A stretch of DNA of 64,000 nucleotides, from assembly GCA_020284085.1 (NCBI GenBank), contig JACEVL010000057.1:733204-797203 (forward strand). The letters are read 5' to 3'. Under the pieces are notes generated by a model. It was not told the DNA's origin, did not search any database, and was given only the letters and a program-made list of their open reading frames with translations. Below, piece after piece: positions 1 through 10,737 of this stretch. A program made the translations under genes and the position numbers. Numbering within the stretch: the stretch's first letter is position 1; the number at the start of each line of letters is the position of its first letter. The stretch comes from Aporrectodea caliginosa (lineage: Eukaryota > Annelida > Clitellata > Crassiclitellata > Lumbricidae).

Positions 1-827
1 TGATATGCAAAGCACCTTCATCTCAACTGAAGATTTTCAATGGATTATGTGCTTGGATCGCATGCAATTTTGGCTACTCGCCTTCATCTCAACTTAAGGG
101 CCTCAAGAAGTAAAATGATTTTACTTCTGAAAATAATTCCTAATTTCATTCATAATTTTAGTTCTGCAAATAATTCATAATTTAATTCCTAATTTCGTTT
201 TTCAAGCCAAAATAATTCCTACTTTTAATTCTAGTTTTCGTTAACGAAATCCTTTATTTTTACTTCTAATTTTAGTTTTCGTTAACGAAAATATTGCTGT
301 AAGGATACAATGTTTGTGCGTGTTTCACAATAGCCCAAACCAAAATTATGTTGTTTATTCCAGGTGGCATTTTGGTAACTCTGGTTTCTGTCTCTTTGAA
401 ACACAAAGATACCAGACCATAGGCTGATTTGGAAGAAAGTGTTAGGCTACTTAGAAGGCACTACCGACTAATTTCTTAGAGCATTTTTCATTTATTTCTT
501 CTGTTGTTCATTCGTTCGTTTATTTTTTGGTTCGTTCATTTATTTATCAGCAGATGTGCTTAAGACTCATTGTAGTCCGTTATAGCCATCAGTAGCAAGG
601 TGATGTATTGTTAGCGCACGTTGTCTCTGGACAACTCTTCTGATCTTAAACATAGACTCTGAAAAATCCGGTAACCTGCGCTCTGGCTTTAAGTAATGCT
701 TCGGATTATAATTAAGCTTAATAATATGACCTACAACTTTAATTATGATTAGACCCTCCCAAATGTTATCAAGTATGTCTTCGAAGTTTGGATATTGGCA
801 TCTATATCGACCTCAATACCACCCCAA
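1..827. other. Non-coding AT-rich DNA with degenerate short repeats
   Basis: I see no gene here. Between about 120 and 300 there are imperfect copies of an AATTCCTAATTT-like motif and two copies of TTTTCGTTAACGAAA, which is itself palindromic. This looks like decayed transposon or simple-sequence DNA. ORFs on either strand near the right edge lie in a C/G-rich hairpin and are not credible. Confidence 0.5.
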
Positions 828-871
828 TACCACCCCATTTCCCCCCCTCTAGGGGGGGAAATGGGGTGGTA
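828..871. repeat. Perfect 20-bp inverted repeat (hairpin)
   Basis: Left arm 828-847 and right arm 852-871 are exact reverse complements, separated by the 4-base loop TCTA. The arm is TACCACCCCATTTCCCCCCC. A direct repeat of ACCACCCCAATACC precedes the left arm. It sits just upstream of a LINE fragment and may be the end of an inverted-repeat element. Confidence 0.9.
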
Positions 872-1011
872 AGCGTCTCTAAAAGCCTCTACCACCCAAA
901 TGCCCACCACGCCACCTTCACGTGGTACCCCTGTTGGAGACAAAGTGCGTGGTGGACGACCGAGCCCTCGCCGGTATATGCGAGCCCAGAGACAAGGAGT
1001 CGGAAGGACGG

Positions 1012-1551
1012 ACGATGAAGGACATCGACGCTCAGAGATGGTGTCTCGTTAAAAACACCGAGAGGAAGGCAACGGGAAACCACCTCTCTAATCTCCCAAG
1101 AAACACTGACAATAAAAGCCTAAAGAAAAGACTGGTCAAAACACTGGTATGGAGTGTGGCACTATATGGGTCAGAGACCTGGACCATCAGGAAAGAAGAG
1201 TTTAAGAAATTAGAAGCTTTTGAGATGTGGATCTGGAGAAGGATGGAGAAGGTGAGCTGGACTGAGCATATAACGAATGACGAAGTGCTACAAATGGTTG
1301 ATGAAAAACGATCGCTAATAGCAACAATAAGGGAAAGACAGAAGAACTGGGTAGGGCACGTACTACGAGGAGACTCCCTTCTTAAAGAAATCATAGAAGG
1401 GAGAATGGAAGGGAAAAGAGGGAGGGGAAGACCGAGGCAGATGATGCTGGGGTGGATGGCCGACGGATACAGCAAATTAAAGGAAAAGGCACAGCACAGA
1501 GAAGAGTGGCGTCATTGGAAGTTGAAACCTGCCGAAGGGCAGAGAACTTAA
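1012..1551 (+). mobile_element. LINE reverse transcriptase C-terminal fragment
   Basis: The reading frame open to a stop at 1549-1551 encodes the region after the RT catalytic core of a non-LTR retrotransposon. Recognisable family segments are ALYGSETWTIRKEE, FEMWIWRRMEKVSW, RQKNWVGHVLRGD and GKRGRGRPRQMMLGW. The catalytic YADD region and endonuclease are absent, so this is a 5'-truncated copy, as is usual for LINEs. The stretch ahead of it (about 885-1090), containing AAGGCAACGGGAAACCACC, looks like non-coding retroelement sequence. Residues before about 1090 may not be real protein. Confidence 0.8.
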
Positions 1552-1857
1552 AGAAGAAGAATCGACCTCAAATCGTTAGTGTCTTGATATTTTCGTGCTG
1601 GATTCAGCTCTAGGATTCAAATGCAGTCGCTATTCAAAGTGCCTTTAAATAGGATATTGGTATAGCCAGCTTTTGATATTTAAATAACAGGACGAAAAAT
1701 AATTGTGCTAAATCAATTGTTTTCCGCCAATTGTCGATAATTTGCTGACGATAATGACTCTCAAATCTGTTTTACTACATTTTAGACTGAAAAAACCGGT
1801 GTTAGGCCACCAGGATCAACATCACAAACGTTGAATTTTCACGAAGAATAGTTTGCC

Positions 1858-1948
1858 ATGCTAGTTAGGAACTTGGAAATGAAAACTCTTATCAGTACTC
1901 TTCTATACTTGGCTTTCTTTTGTGGCTTCATCTTTACTCAAAACGACG
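1858..1948 (+). CDS. Exon 1 of an immunoglobulin-domain gene (signal peptide)
   Basis: ATG at 1858 opens a 30-codon exon with a polar N-terminus and a hydrophobic stretch (ISTLLYLAFFCGFIF). It reads as a secretory signal peptide, or a signal anchor if the first Met is used rather than the second at residue 8. It ends in phase 1 at a strong donor (G|GTAAGT, intron from 1949). The phase matches the acceptor at 3077/3078, where the next exon starts an Ig domain. No later Ig or transmembrane exon is recognisable before 7 kb, and that stretch has been invaded by transposons. The gene may therefore be incomplete or dead. Confidence 0.6.
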
Positions 1949-2129
1949 GTAAGTGGCCTAGAAATTAAGAAACTCGTGTAGGCCCTAATCATAGCCAGAT
2001 CTACGTATACATTTTGATTCATTTTTCCAAATCAACTGGACTGTCAAAAAATGTGTATCATCTCACTGCGAAGAAGATCCTCCTAATTAGGAGTTAGTGA
2101 GTGACTGTATTTTCTGATACGAAGCAGCA

Positions 2130-2215
2130 CTCGTGAATAAGCTGGTGCCCTGCGCTTAGCGTTAGAATAGCCGTTTAAAAATTTGGAATTTACGATTCAA
2201 TCAATCAATCAAAAG
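2130..2215 (+). repeat. Dispersed repeat (CGTGAATAAGCTGGTGCCC family), copy 1
   Basis: The core CTCGTGAATAAGCTGGTG continues into TGCCCTGCGCTTAG and a tail ending TTTGGAATTTACGATTC, followed by (AATC)n. Related copies occur at 32945, 37500, 48130 and, inverted, 51110 in this window. The short tetranucleotide 3' tail suggests the end of a LINE or a SINE mobilised by it. Confidence 0.6.
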
Positions 2216-2664
2216 ATTTTATTGCAACCGATTGTAACAAAAAATTACGAAGTCAGACGCTTGATTAGCTGAACAAATGCGGGTTTCCATATTTTCCCAT
2301 AGAACAGAAAAGGGGAGATATTGCAATAGTTGAGGTTGTAAAATTTTGTTGATAATGACCACTTTAGGACAAGGCTTCCATACTGTAGTATTCCTTTGTT
2401 AGAAAGGCAGGGACAGCCGGCTAGTAGAAGTTTACCGCAATTTTGGTTTTGAATTTTTACAAACCTCTGGTAATATTCTTTTTCTCATACGTAACACACA
2501 CACATGCATAGACGCGCATTCTCAAACTGCAATTGCACTCCAACGATCACAGCAGAATGCTATTTTCTGCAGCCTTTCAAGATACTTACCGGGTAGTTGT
2601 ACTGTTTTTCCCATTTTACTCATATGCTCAAGTTGTAGGAAGGTTGAAGTACGTCGTTTCTGAC

Positions 2665-2745
2665 AAGAATCGTTGCCCCACCACGGTGGAACACGGTTGC
2701 CTGTAACGCATAAGGTAAGGATTCGAACCCCACTTGAGACATTTA
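2665..2745 (-). repeat. Possible tRNA-derived SINE fragment
   Basis: The minus strand contains GGTTCGAATCC, a perfect RNA polymerase III B-box, inside a T-arm-like context. I could not build a cloverleaf with acceptor and anticodon stems, so I call it SINE-like rather than a tRNA gene. Confidence 0.3.
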
Positions 2746-3077
2746 CTTCGAAGGGAACTTAAGCAATTTCTTCACCATAACTCCTTCGCGTCTCAGTTTC
2801 AGATACACTGTAACTAACCGTGCGCGCTTAATAAGTGCAGTGCGATAACAACTTTAAAAATAACTACATCGCCTGATTTGAACAGATGGCGAACTAAAAC
2901 TGAACCATTATCAGGTCAATTTCCAAAAGATCAATCCACTAGGACACATTCCATGCGTCGATCCCCTAAGAAGCATGAAACATTGTTGAAAACGTGATTA
3001 TATTGCTTTGTGCAGTTATTTGTGGGAGATCTGATAGAGTGTATGATGCATTATTTTGAGAGATGCGTCTGTTTTAG

Positions 3078-3183
3078 TGCGAAAGCCGCCATCGATAACG
3101 AAAGGTCCAGAGACGAAAGTAATCTTCAGACAGAATGATGCGGTCAGACTGACATGCAAAGCTGAAGGAACACCGGCCGTAAC
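3078..3183 (+). CDS. Exon 2 of the Ig-domain gene (first half of an Ig fold)
   Basis: After the acceptor GTCTGTTTTAG the exon continues exon 1 in phase. It reads as the N-terminal half of an I-set/V-type Ig domain: a PPSITKGPETKVIF beta-strand A/B region followed by VRLTCKAEGTPAV, where the Cys is the canonical B-strand cysteine. It ends in phase 2 at a GTAAAT donor. The second half (Trp of strand C, second Cys) should be in another exon, which I could not find. The protein would be a secreted or cell-surface recognition protein. The link to the propeller-like exons at 7-8.8 kb on the same strand is speculative. Confidence 0.65.
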
Positions 3184-4041
3184 GTAAATGATTTTTCATT
3201 TCACTTTGTTTTCTTCCTCTTTTTTGAAAACTCAAAATTCAAAAGTCAGACATTTTGTAAACAGAACCTGATTCAGCTGAGTATCAACGAAGTTTCAGTT
3301 GCTAATTAGCAAATACCGGAACAACATTATTCGTTTATTGAGGCTAATTCTGTCGTCAAAACGCAACAGTTAACATATATCCGGAGATGGCAGGTTTAGT
3401 CTAGCACAGCATGCGTGATGTGAAACTCTTATTGTTCTTACTAGTAAGTTCAGGCGTTTGTATTTGTATAAGATGTGTAAATACTTTTCTTTCTCTTCAA
3501 TTGAAAACTGCAACCTTAAGAGCTCAAGCATAATATCTCTGTCAATATTCAGATTTCCATTCTCCAGTAAGTCTGTATTGGTACAGTTGTTGCTGCTTGT
3601 TTTAAATCAGTAATAGTCGTTCTAAACCTTGTATTCCGTGTAACGTACACGCTCATTTCAAATGATAGTAAAGCTGTTTACTTGCGATTTTGGGTACCTG
3701 AATGGCGCTCTATGAATGTTTTCTTAACCCTCGTACGCCTATGAGGGGTGTCTAGTAGACCCCAGGCCGGTTTTTTTAGTATTTCACTCAGTATCCGATT
3801 GAGTTTGGTTGTGATATTTTATGACTTTGTTGCTCGCCCAGTAATGCGCTAAAGTAATAAAAATGCAATTGGTTTCTCATAATGGTTACCATGGAAACGG
3901 CATGTAAACAACATAACCCAGAAATAAGGCTAAAAACACATGCGGTTGCAATGTGCAGCAAATGATTTGGTGTTATTTTTTGATAAAGTATAAGCATTAC
4001 AGTATTATTTCGTGAAGGATATACGTAAACAAACTTAGATA

Positions 4042-4117
4042 ATGACTTCTAGACGTAGATTTTCGCTAGCTGAGGCTACTAAAATGATCGTTGATGATGA
4101 AGATGATGGTCATATGA
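4042..4117 (+). pseudogene. piggyBac transposase N-terminal remnant
   Basis: ATG at 4042 starts MTSRRRFSLAEATKMI and then an acidic run DDEDDGHMSD, typical of the charged N-terminus of piggyBac transposases. Near 4115-4124 the sequence passes into the C-terminal part in another frame. The catalytic DDD core is missing altogether. Confidence 0.55.
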
Positions 4118-4552
4118 GTGACAATTCGTTGGCCATTGGCGATGTTTTTCAATGTTGTCGATGTTGCTGGTAACAATGCCTATACTGTATGGAATATTGA
4201 AAATCTTCAAGCTCCCGTGCCATTACATCGTCGTCGTCATTGGTGGCTGAAGCGACTAAGTATAGAATTATGTCAGCCCCTCTTGGAATATCGTCAGCAG
4301 CATGCAACGAGACTTCGTGCAGTAACTACAGATGCGATGAAAATGATGGGTTACAATGTGTCACAAGTGCAACCCATTGTCCGTGGAATGCGATCAATTG
4401 CTGGAAGAGGCTGTTGCTATGTGTGTCCAGCGAAGAGAAAGCGTAAAAGCAAGCAACTTTGCGATGGCTGTGAAAAGCACGTATGTGGCGAACACTCACG
4501 AGTAAAGATGTCTCGTCGCTGTTGCAATTGTGCCACGGAAAATGACCAGTAG
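4118..4552 (+). pseudogene. piggyBac transposase C-terminal remnant
   Basis: This frame encodes the end of a piggyBac transposase. It has RWPLAMFFNVVDVAGNNAY, the conserved segment after the last catalytic Asp, and a C-terminal cysteine-rich finger: RGCCYVCPAKRK, then LCDGCEKHVCGEH and CCNC before the stop. The zinc-finger cysteines are intact. The first half of the protein is deleted, so the copy cannot make active transposase but may be mobilised in trans. Confidence 0.85.
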
Positions 4553-4965
4553 GCTGACCAGCACTGTAGGTAATTACGACCAAAAGGACATCTATATAGC
4601 ACTTATCACTCTGTCCGAATAATATGCTACTGCTAAGACGCGATATATATGAAACTACATTGTTACATGTTTTGTTTATCTACAATGTACCACTGAAAAT
4701 GATAGGCTACATAACTGATAAATTCACATGTATGTGAATACTTCGCATACCCGAGTATTTGTAATTAGTTTTATTGTTATGTTACACATATACAAGTGTC
4801 TGCAGTGTCTCCTTGTTTTAATTTTAAGTTACAACAATTAAAAAATTGGATAGTCAATGCAAAACAGTACAATAGACCTAGGGGTCTGCTAGACCCCCCT
4901 CATAGTACTAGAATGACTACAAAAAGTTCAGTCCTCGGAGGGTTAAATAACAATTGCTAATGCTA

Positions 4966-5122
4966 TCTATCCATTCATCCATCCATCCATCCATCCATCC
5001 ATCCATCCATCCATCCATCCATCCATCCATCCATCCATCCATCCATCCATCCATCCATCCATCCATCCATCCATCCATCCATCCATCCATCCATCCATCC
5101 ATCCATACATACATACATACAT
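4966..5122. repeat. (ATCC)n microsatellite
   Basis: About 140 bp of uninterrupted ATCC repeats end in a short ATAC run. The Trp-Met-Asp-Gly ORFs on the minus strand come only from this repeat. Confidence 0.97.
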
Positions 5123-5930
5123 TATGAAGCAAGGTGATTGGTTTTCCACTAAACAATACGAAACCATAGCTTTCCTTTCACTAGCACTGAAGCAATTGGG
5201 CCTACTTTCCGAAGCGTAAATGTCACGGCACGCAAAACAAAGCTGTTTAGCTTTACCAGGATCGCCAAAGTTGCTGTTCAGTCAGGGCTTGCAGCTCAGT
5301 ATGTCACAGATGTTAGTCACGTTCAAAAAGAGGTTTTCAATAAACCTACATAACTTCTTACGGTAATCCATGTAAACATAGATACAAAATAATTACGTTG
5401 AGCCTACTTGTAACTTGTGGCAGATAGGTCGCTGGTCTTAACAGGTCCATAAAATACTAATGAATAGTGTGATGTGTAAATTGTTGCCTCTTCCTTTTCA
5501 GTTTGTAGGCCTATCTCATATTTTAATCGTTTATTTTAAAATGCTATTTAATAATTGATTCTTTCATTTTCCCTCTCCAGTCCAATACTACAATAGGCCC
5601 TTAAAAACGCCGTTGATGAAACGGACAACGAATTAAACCAATTCGTGGTGCCCTTCTTAATTGTAGAACTTGGTATTAAGAACTTCTTTAGCCTACGAAC
5701 CTTTCAAGGGCCAACGAAACTCTGAAAATGAGATATTGAAAAAATAAGTTCAATGATTGATGTAAGAAGGAAATTTCAAATTCTAATTCAATAATTTTCG
5801 TAATTGTTACTGAAACAGTTTAACCTTAGGATATAAACTTAAAGTTTAGCTAAACTGTGCAACAGCCTAGATTATGTGAACTTTACGGCTCTTTGCATTG
5901 GCAAGACCACTTATAACATCTTCATAAGTC
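5123..5930. other. Intergenic or intronic DNA without recognisable feature
   Basis: No credible exon, RNA gene or terminal repeat was found. It may be intronic to the Ig-domain gene. Confidence 0.3.
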
Positions 5931-6604
5931 ATTCCTGCCAGTGATGGGTAATTAAGATGTTGTAACTAATTAATTAGAATTAGCATTAGTTCTAATATTA
6001 TTTCATAATTAGAATTAGCAATTTTAGGATAACTGATTAATTAGGATTAGCACTCAACCAATTAATTAGAATTAGTTGCAGACATCAGAATTCGAAACGA
6101 CACAAAAATGAGCTTTTGCCAGTTTGGGCCTTGGCGTTCAATCTATTAGACAAATATTTGAAAATATGACGAAACTCACAGTTAAATGGTCATCCAATTT
6201 CTGCTTAGTACTGTGGAGAATATTTATACTTATATGACATTGGACTTGCACCTTGGAATTATCATAAGTTCTAAAAATATATTCTTCGAGCCTATTTTTG
6301 TTACTTATTTTTAACAAATCTTGCAACCCCAAATTCTCGCTCCACTGTGTTGATCTTTCAGAGGCAGCTTAGCTAGGCAACTCTGAGAAATCTCATATCT
6401 TTGTTAATAGAAGGTAAGATTGCTATTGCATAAATTAGAACTATACAACTTTTAATTAGAATTAGCAAAATTTTGTTTTTTACTAATTAATTAGAATTAG
6501 AATTACCTACCACGCTAAATAATTAGCTAATTAATGAGCTAATTAATTAGTTTCTAATTTATTAGTTATTTGCAATTAATTAGTTGTCCATCACTGTTTC
6601 CCGC
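5931..6604. mobile_element. hAT-type MITE with TAATTAGAATTAGC subterminal repeats
   Basis: The ends are CAGTGATGG (5939) and CCATCACTG (6596), an inverted repeat of the hAT type. The flanking 8-mers ATTCCTGC and TTTCCCGC match at six of eight positions, as an old 8 bp target duplication would. Both subterminal regions (5945-6080, 6420-6590) are dense in TAATTAGAATTAGC-like motifs. There is no transposase. Confidence 0.65.
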
Positions 6605-7088
6605 ATTGATTCGTTTTCAATTTGAGAGCTGGCATGCAGTTTGGGCCTACGAATGCAAGCGTGCCTAGGGTCTATGACGACCCTGGCTGTTTATCCCAAA
6701 CATCCAAAGGAACTATTGCGGCTTTGTGCATGCATGTACACACAGTACACAATATTTAATTTTGCTGCTCCATAATCTTTATCACGACGTAATTCGCTGA
6801 CTGTTGAAATTGATCTATCCGGGTATTTTACGTTTTTACACGAATTCATAGCATAAACTGGTGCGTTATAAATTTTATACCTGAGCGATGGTGACAGTTG
6901 AATTGAAACGCATGCAAATGTTCTTTATGAAAATGTACAGTTGCATATTTCGATTAAATTAGGCAAAGCTTCGAATTGGTAACGTAGGCTATCCACAGCA
7001 AAAGAATATTTTTATTCAAATCCAGTTATCTGAAATTACGTCAAAGTAAGTAGTTTGACATTAATTTGAAATACGTTTTCGCTTTTAG
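6605..7088. other. Intergenic or intronic DNA
   Basis: Nothing is recognised except a polypyrimidine-AG acceptor at its right edge (GCTTTTAG, ending 7088). Confidence 0.3.
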
Positions 7089-7462
7089 GTGTACTAAAAA
7101 TTCAAATGCAAACTCGTGGTGCAAAGTGCTCAACGTCAATGGAATCACAGCTACTTCACAAACAAATCGAAGATCTTCGAAACAGAACCAAACCGTGGTC
7201 ACAAGAAACTCAAAAACTCATCAGTCAACTGAGGGAGGAAGGCATAGAAATCCTGAACACTCAGCTGTGGTCGTTTGGATCTGGTGTCGTTCACAAGCAG
7301 CCCTTGAACATATACAGAGTCTGTACGAATCGAATCAGCTGATAGATATCTTATTTTGGTCTTGCAAATATTCAACCATGTATTTCAATGGTGATCAACA
7401 TCGATGGGAATCAATTCAAGAAAACCGTTGGCAAGTTCTTATGAACGCACTCACCATAAAGA
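7089..7462 (+). pseudogene. Decayed exon: helical segment plus a TRADD-N-like module
   Basis: Behind an acceptor at 7088 one frame reads a charged helical segment (ESQLLHKQIEDLRNR, then LISQLREEGIEIL). Around 7276 the apparent homology moves to a second frame reading VVVWIWCRSQAALEHIQSLY, and around 7350 to a third frame reading VINIDGNQFKKTVGKF. The three pieces in order look like one domain broken by two single-base indels. The pattern resembles the TRADD-N-associated module found in invertebrate immune-type receptors, but I assign that with low confidence. Assembly error is an alternative to true decay. Confidence 0.45.
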
Positions 7463-7474
7463 AAAGTTAAGTCG

Positions 7475-8334
7475 TGTAACGAACATGCAGGGCTAAAACT
7501 AATGAAATTACTAATACAGATTACTAACAAAATTAGTAGAATGTGGAAATAAACAAGATAAGACCGCTAATAATTATGTGTTTATGTAGTCTAGCCTAGA
7601 TAAATGGAAATATAACTGGCATGAAGAGCAGAAGATCTGTTGTTATGTTATGTCGTTGTCGTTATTATAGTTAGTACTGCTACTGCTACTGCTGTTTCTG
7701 CTCTGGCTGCTGCTACTACTACTAAATGGTACTAGTGGAAAAGTTGGAAAGGTATCAAAATACTGGCTGCAGTTATATGGAAATTATGTAGAAAGACAAC
7801 AAATGAGATATTCAGACGTTAATGACAGAAACGGTAGTCAAAAATCAGGTAATTAGATGCAGAATGGTATGCAATCAGAAGGTCGGCTGCAAGATATGGA
7901 AACAGTAAAAACCAGCCGCAGAACAACAGACAGAGAATAAAACAGACATCGAGCAGCAAGTTAACTTAATAAATAGTAAAAAAGATAATGAAACATAAAG
8001 CACTCAATTCATAATAGAAACGTAAAGAATTAATATTTGATTATTATTAATAATATTATATTAAATCGTCTGTTAATACATCAGAAAGTTTCTTTTATTT
8101 TATTTCTGAGTGAGAAGCATTGAATTATCAAACAAGTGCCAGTTTGCTTTAATTCTAATTATATAATTAAGCTTAAAATAATAGTAATACATAAAACAAA
8201 TAATCAACAATTGTAAATAAACTAAATACTAGCAATCAATTATAATATAAATATTAATAAATAATAGAGAAAGTTATTATTAACAGATATTATTAGTATT
8301 TGTGTATTAATTATCATTTTGTTTTTATTCTAGT
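7475..8334. other. Very AT-rich intergenic or intronic DNA
   Basis: There are short trinucleotide runs (CTGCTACTGCTACTG near 7675) and long AT-rich tracts, with no exon apparent. The right end is an acceptor-like TTTTTATTCTAG at 8323-8334. Confidence 0.35.
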
Positions 8335-8835
8335 CGTGTGTCTGATTTCCATAAAATTCACTCAGAGAATCAAGTTTCGAAGAAGAGAAAATGTGTATTG
8401 AGTGACTAAACTGCGAAATAAAATCTACGTCCTCTGTCGATCATTTTCTTCTGCATCGTATTCTTCTCCATTTCAATCTGTAATTCGTGTCCATCAGGAT
8501 CGAAAACCATTTCGTCTTCAGACGAAAATCAAAATTACAGAGTTTTTTCCCATTAACATTGGATCCAGTGAGAAAGAAAATTTTCTCTACGTAGCTGAAT
8601 CAGGGGAACTGTGCGTCTGGAAGATTACAAGAGAAACAAGTGACCAACCCAAAATCATCAAATGGCTGACAACTGATTATATGCCTAGTACTCTGTCAGT
8701 GTCCAGTGATGGCCAGTTGTTGGTTGTAAGTGAATCATTGTCCATTCTAAAGATCTACGGATCAGACGGAGAACTTATTCGATCCATTCAGTTACCAAAT
8801 GATATCGAGAATCTGCTTATGTCTTGCATAACGTT
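8335..8835 (+). pseudogene. Propeller-family exon, frameshifted and 3'-truncated
   Basis: Following a TTTTTATTCTAG acceptor, the reading from 8402 gives VTKLRNKIYVLCRSF, LYVAESGELCVWKI, LSVSSDGQLLVVSE and LKIYGSDGELIRSIQLP. These align in order with the propeller units at 33-36 kb (VTTMKDEICMLYKQH, ISVSPNGNLVILS, VKIYNLNG). A stop lies immediately upstream in this frame (8399-8401), and the family homology continues upstream only with a one-base shift. Homology ends after DIENLL near 8818, where unrelated pyrimidine-rich DNA begins; about half of the propeller is missing. Confidence 0.6.
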
Positions 8836-8961
8836 GACTTACCTTTCCTACCGTATACCTTTGTAGCTTACTTTTCCTGCTTGACCTTTTCTGCCCTGCC
8901 TTTCCTGCCTTGCCTTTTTTTACTTTATTACCTTACTATAATTATGTTGAATGGTTTTATG

Positions 8962-9400
8962 ATAGGGTGGGTAACCCTAATGTGGGCAGGTTCCTAAAAT
9001 GGGCACCCCCTTGCATCTCAAAATATAAACGACACAGAGTGGTGCCTTATAGGAAATATTATTAACTCTATGTATTGCTGTTATAAAAGAGCAAAATATG
9101 TCGGCGGAAAATTGTGCTTCAAAAGTAAGAAGTAAATGTTTATTTAGCACGCAAGTTTTTAAATGTTCAATATATGGTTCAGTAGCCGTGGATGAGTTGT
9201 TTTTTAATGTATTTTCAATCGGTTTTTTGCAGAAGTTTGGTGAAGTATCGCTGTTTCGCCTCAGGTGAATGATAATGCGAGAGAAAGTGGCCAACTTTAT
9301 TTACAAATTTTCCTAGGGAGGTACTGCTTGGAGCCTAATTTGGGCACCACTGGGTATTCTTAATTTGGGCAGTGCCCATTCTAGGTAACCTTGTATGCAC
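8962..9400. mobile_element. Putative MITE with GGGCACC subterminal motifs
   Basis: The left end (GGGTAACCCTAATGTGGGCA) and right end (TGCCCATTCTAGGTAACC) are imperfect inverted repeats, with extra TTTGGGCACC motifs inside. It is non-coding, and the exact ends and target duplication are uncertain. Confidence 0.45.
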
Positions 9401-9427
9401 AAAATGAGACCATGTTTACTACTATAT

Positions 9428-9690
9428 TAGGGTAGAGTTCCCTTATTTGGGCACCTTAAATATAAAAGGCTCATATTATACCGATATTGATACGTATGCT
9501 TCTTGTTTGGTGTTGTTTGGTTAGCTGAAACAGTAGGTAATGAAAATATATTGAATACATACAATAGAGTGTGGAAATATTTTAGTTGCGCAGAGAAAAC
9601 GACAACCCCTAAAGTGCCCAAATTAGGACACGGTGCCCTAAATCGGGCACCAGGTGCCCAAATTAGGTATACTACAGTCCAGCTATGATA
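9428..9690. mobile_element. Second MITE of the TTTGGGCACC family
   Basis: CCTTATTTGGGCACCTTAAA on the left is mirrored on the right by three inverted copies of the motif (GTGCCCAAATTAGG, GTGCCCTAAATCGGG, GTGCCCAAATTAGG). It lies next to the first element and is probably a related family. Confidence 0.45.
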
Positions 9691-9939
9691 GTGTTGCATT
9701 TTATGCACTCTAGTTTATTCTACCTTTTACTTAACACATACTATTTTCGAGATAAAATAAACCAAAAATGTAACAATAGTTGTGTTTAAGAGTTTTATAT
9801 CCAAAACTGCAACTGAACAAGTTAATACTGAGAACAAAGTTATGAAGTACATAGATCCCATTGAACAATTGGCAAAATAGGCAATTTCCACTATATATTA
9901 CAGGAAACTAAACAGCATCTACTAATTCACCACTGAAAA

Positions 9940-10330
9940 TCAGCATGTGTCACAGCGGAAAGATGATTGATCGTTTGCCTTTCTGATTAAGCTTTAGCTT
10001 ATGCACGCATGTATCACATATCCACTTTTCACATTTCGGGCACTGCGACCATTCGACGTGATTCATTGTATGAAACTTCACAGTATAGACTATAGACATG
10101 AAGTTGTGTCTTCTTTTTCACCATCATCTTGACTTTGCTTGTCACTTGTTGGTTTTGAGTGTCTGCAACCCGCTTGCGCCGACAAAACCCTTGTCAAGAA
10201 GATCTGTCTTGAATCTTTTGCGGGGGAATAGCATGAATGGTTGACAGTCGACTCCTGTTGCCGACATACAACACACGGCAGTCTCGGTTTTACCTTCCTC
10301 CGCACTGATAATCACCGCAACTTTTCTTTC
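9940..10330 (-). pseudogene. Degraded transposase C-terminus with a Cys-rich finger
   Basis: On the minus strand, about 10085-9970 reads EWSQCPKCEKWICDTCVHK, a C-x2-C, W, C-x2-C pattern like that ending several cut-and-paste transposases. Frames upstream (10305-10090) are only partly open. I cannot name the family. Confidence 0.35.
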
Positions 10331-10638
10331 CTTTAGTTGCTAATATTTTATGTGGCTTATGATTGACAATAATTCCAGTCTCATAAACGTTGAGTATATT
10401 TTCAACCGGAATTCGCCGACTTCCATCTTCATGAAATAATTCTTTTTTTAGCACTTCTTAAAATATCTTCATCTTGCTTCTGTTATAACCCCAATGCACG
10501 CTAAATGGACTCTCCTTATGGCTTCTTTATCGACAGCACCATATTTCTTGCCAAGAATAAGCGAAGCCATTTCTTCTCAGCCGTGATAATCAGTGCGGAG
10601 GAAGGTAAATCCGAGACTGCCGTGTGTTGTATGCATTT
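10264..10638. repeat. Inverted repeat pair of about 53 bp
   Basis: 10264-10316 and 10586-10638 are near-perfect reverse complements sharing CATACAACACACGGCAGTCT and, further in, CCTCCGCACTGAT. They enclose about 270 bp of degraded transposon sequence and point to an inverted duplication. Confidence 0.75.
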
Positions 10639-10639
10639 A

Positions 10640-10737
10640 GAAAACGCTTCTCAGCATTCAGACAGAGGAACAATTTCAGCTGTTCAGCAATCCCGAATGA
10701 AATCAATCCTGCGACTGTTCCAAGTTTGTTACAGATG
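10640..10737. repeat. Unit repeated in inverted orientation at 12948-13046
   Basis: About 100 bp with AAACGCTTCTCAGCATTCAG and CAATCCCGAATGAAATCAAT recurs as its reverse complement near 12948-13046 with about one difference. In addition GTGTTCAGAGTGCTCGCAAT at 10738 recurs in direct orientation at 13137. Confidence 0.85.

Larger units (their letters stand above)
3724..4946 (+). mobile_element. Internally deleted piggyBac element with TTAA target sites
   Basis: The element runs from 3728 (CCCTCGTACGCC) to 4942 (ending GGAGGG) and is flanked on both sides by TTAA (3724-3727 and 4943-4946), the piggyBac target duplication. Both ends carry a subterminal inverted motif, CTATGAGGGG followed by GTCTAGTAGACCCC on the left and its counterpart at about 4876-4903. 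Inside are the first about 30 codons of a transposase (ATG at 4042) joined out of frame to its C-terminus. At about 1.2 kb it is far shorter than an autonomous piggyBac, so it is a non-autonomous deletion derivative. Confidence 0.9.

Noticed and set aside
4917..5167. Long WMDG-repeat ORFs on the minus strand
   Set aside because: They are translations of the (ATCC)n microsatellite in overlapping frames.
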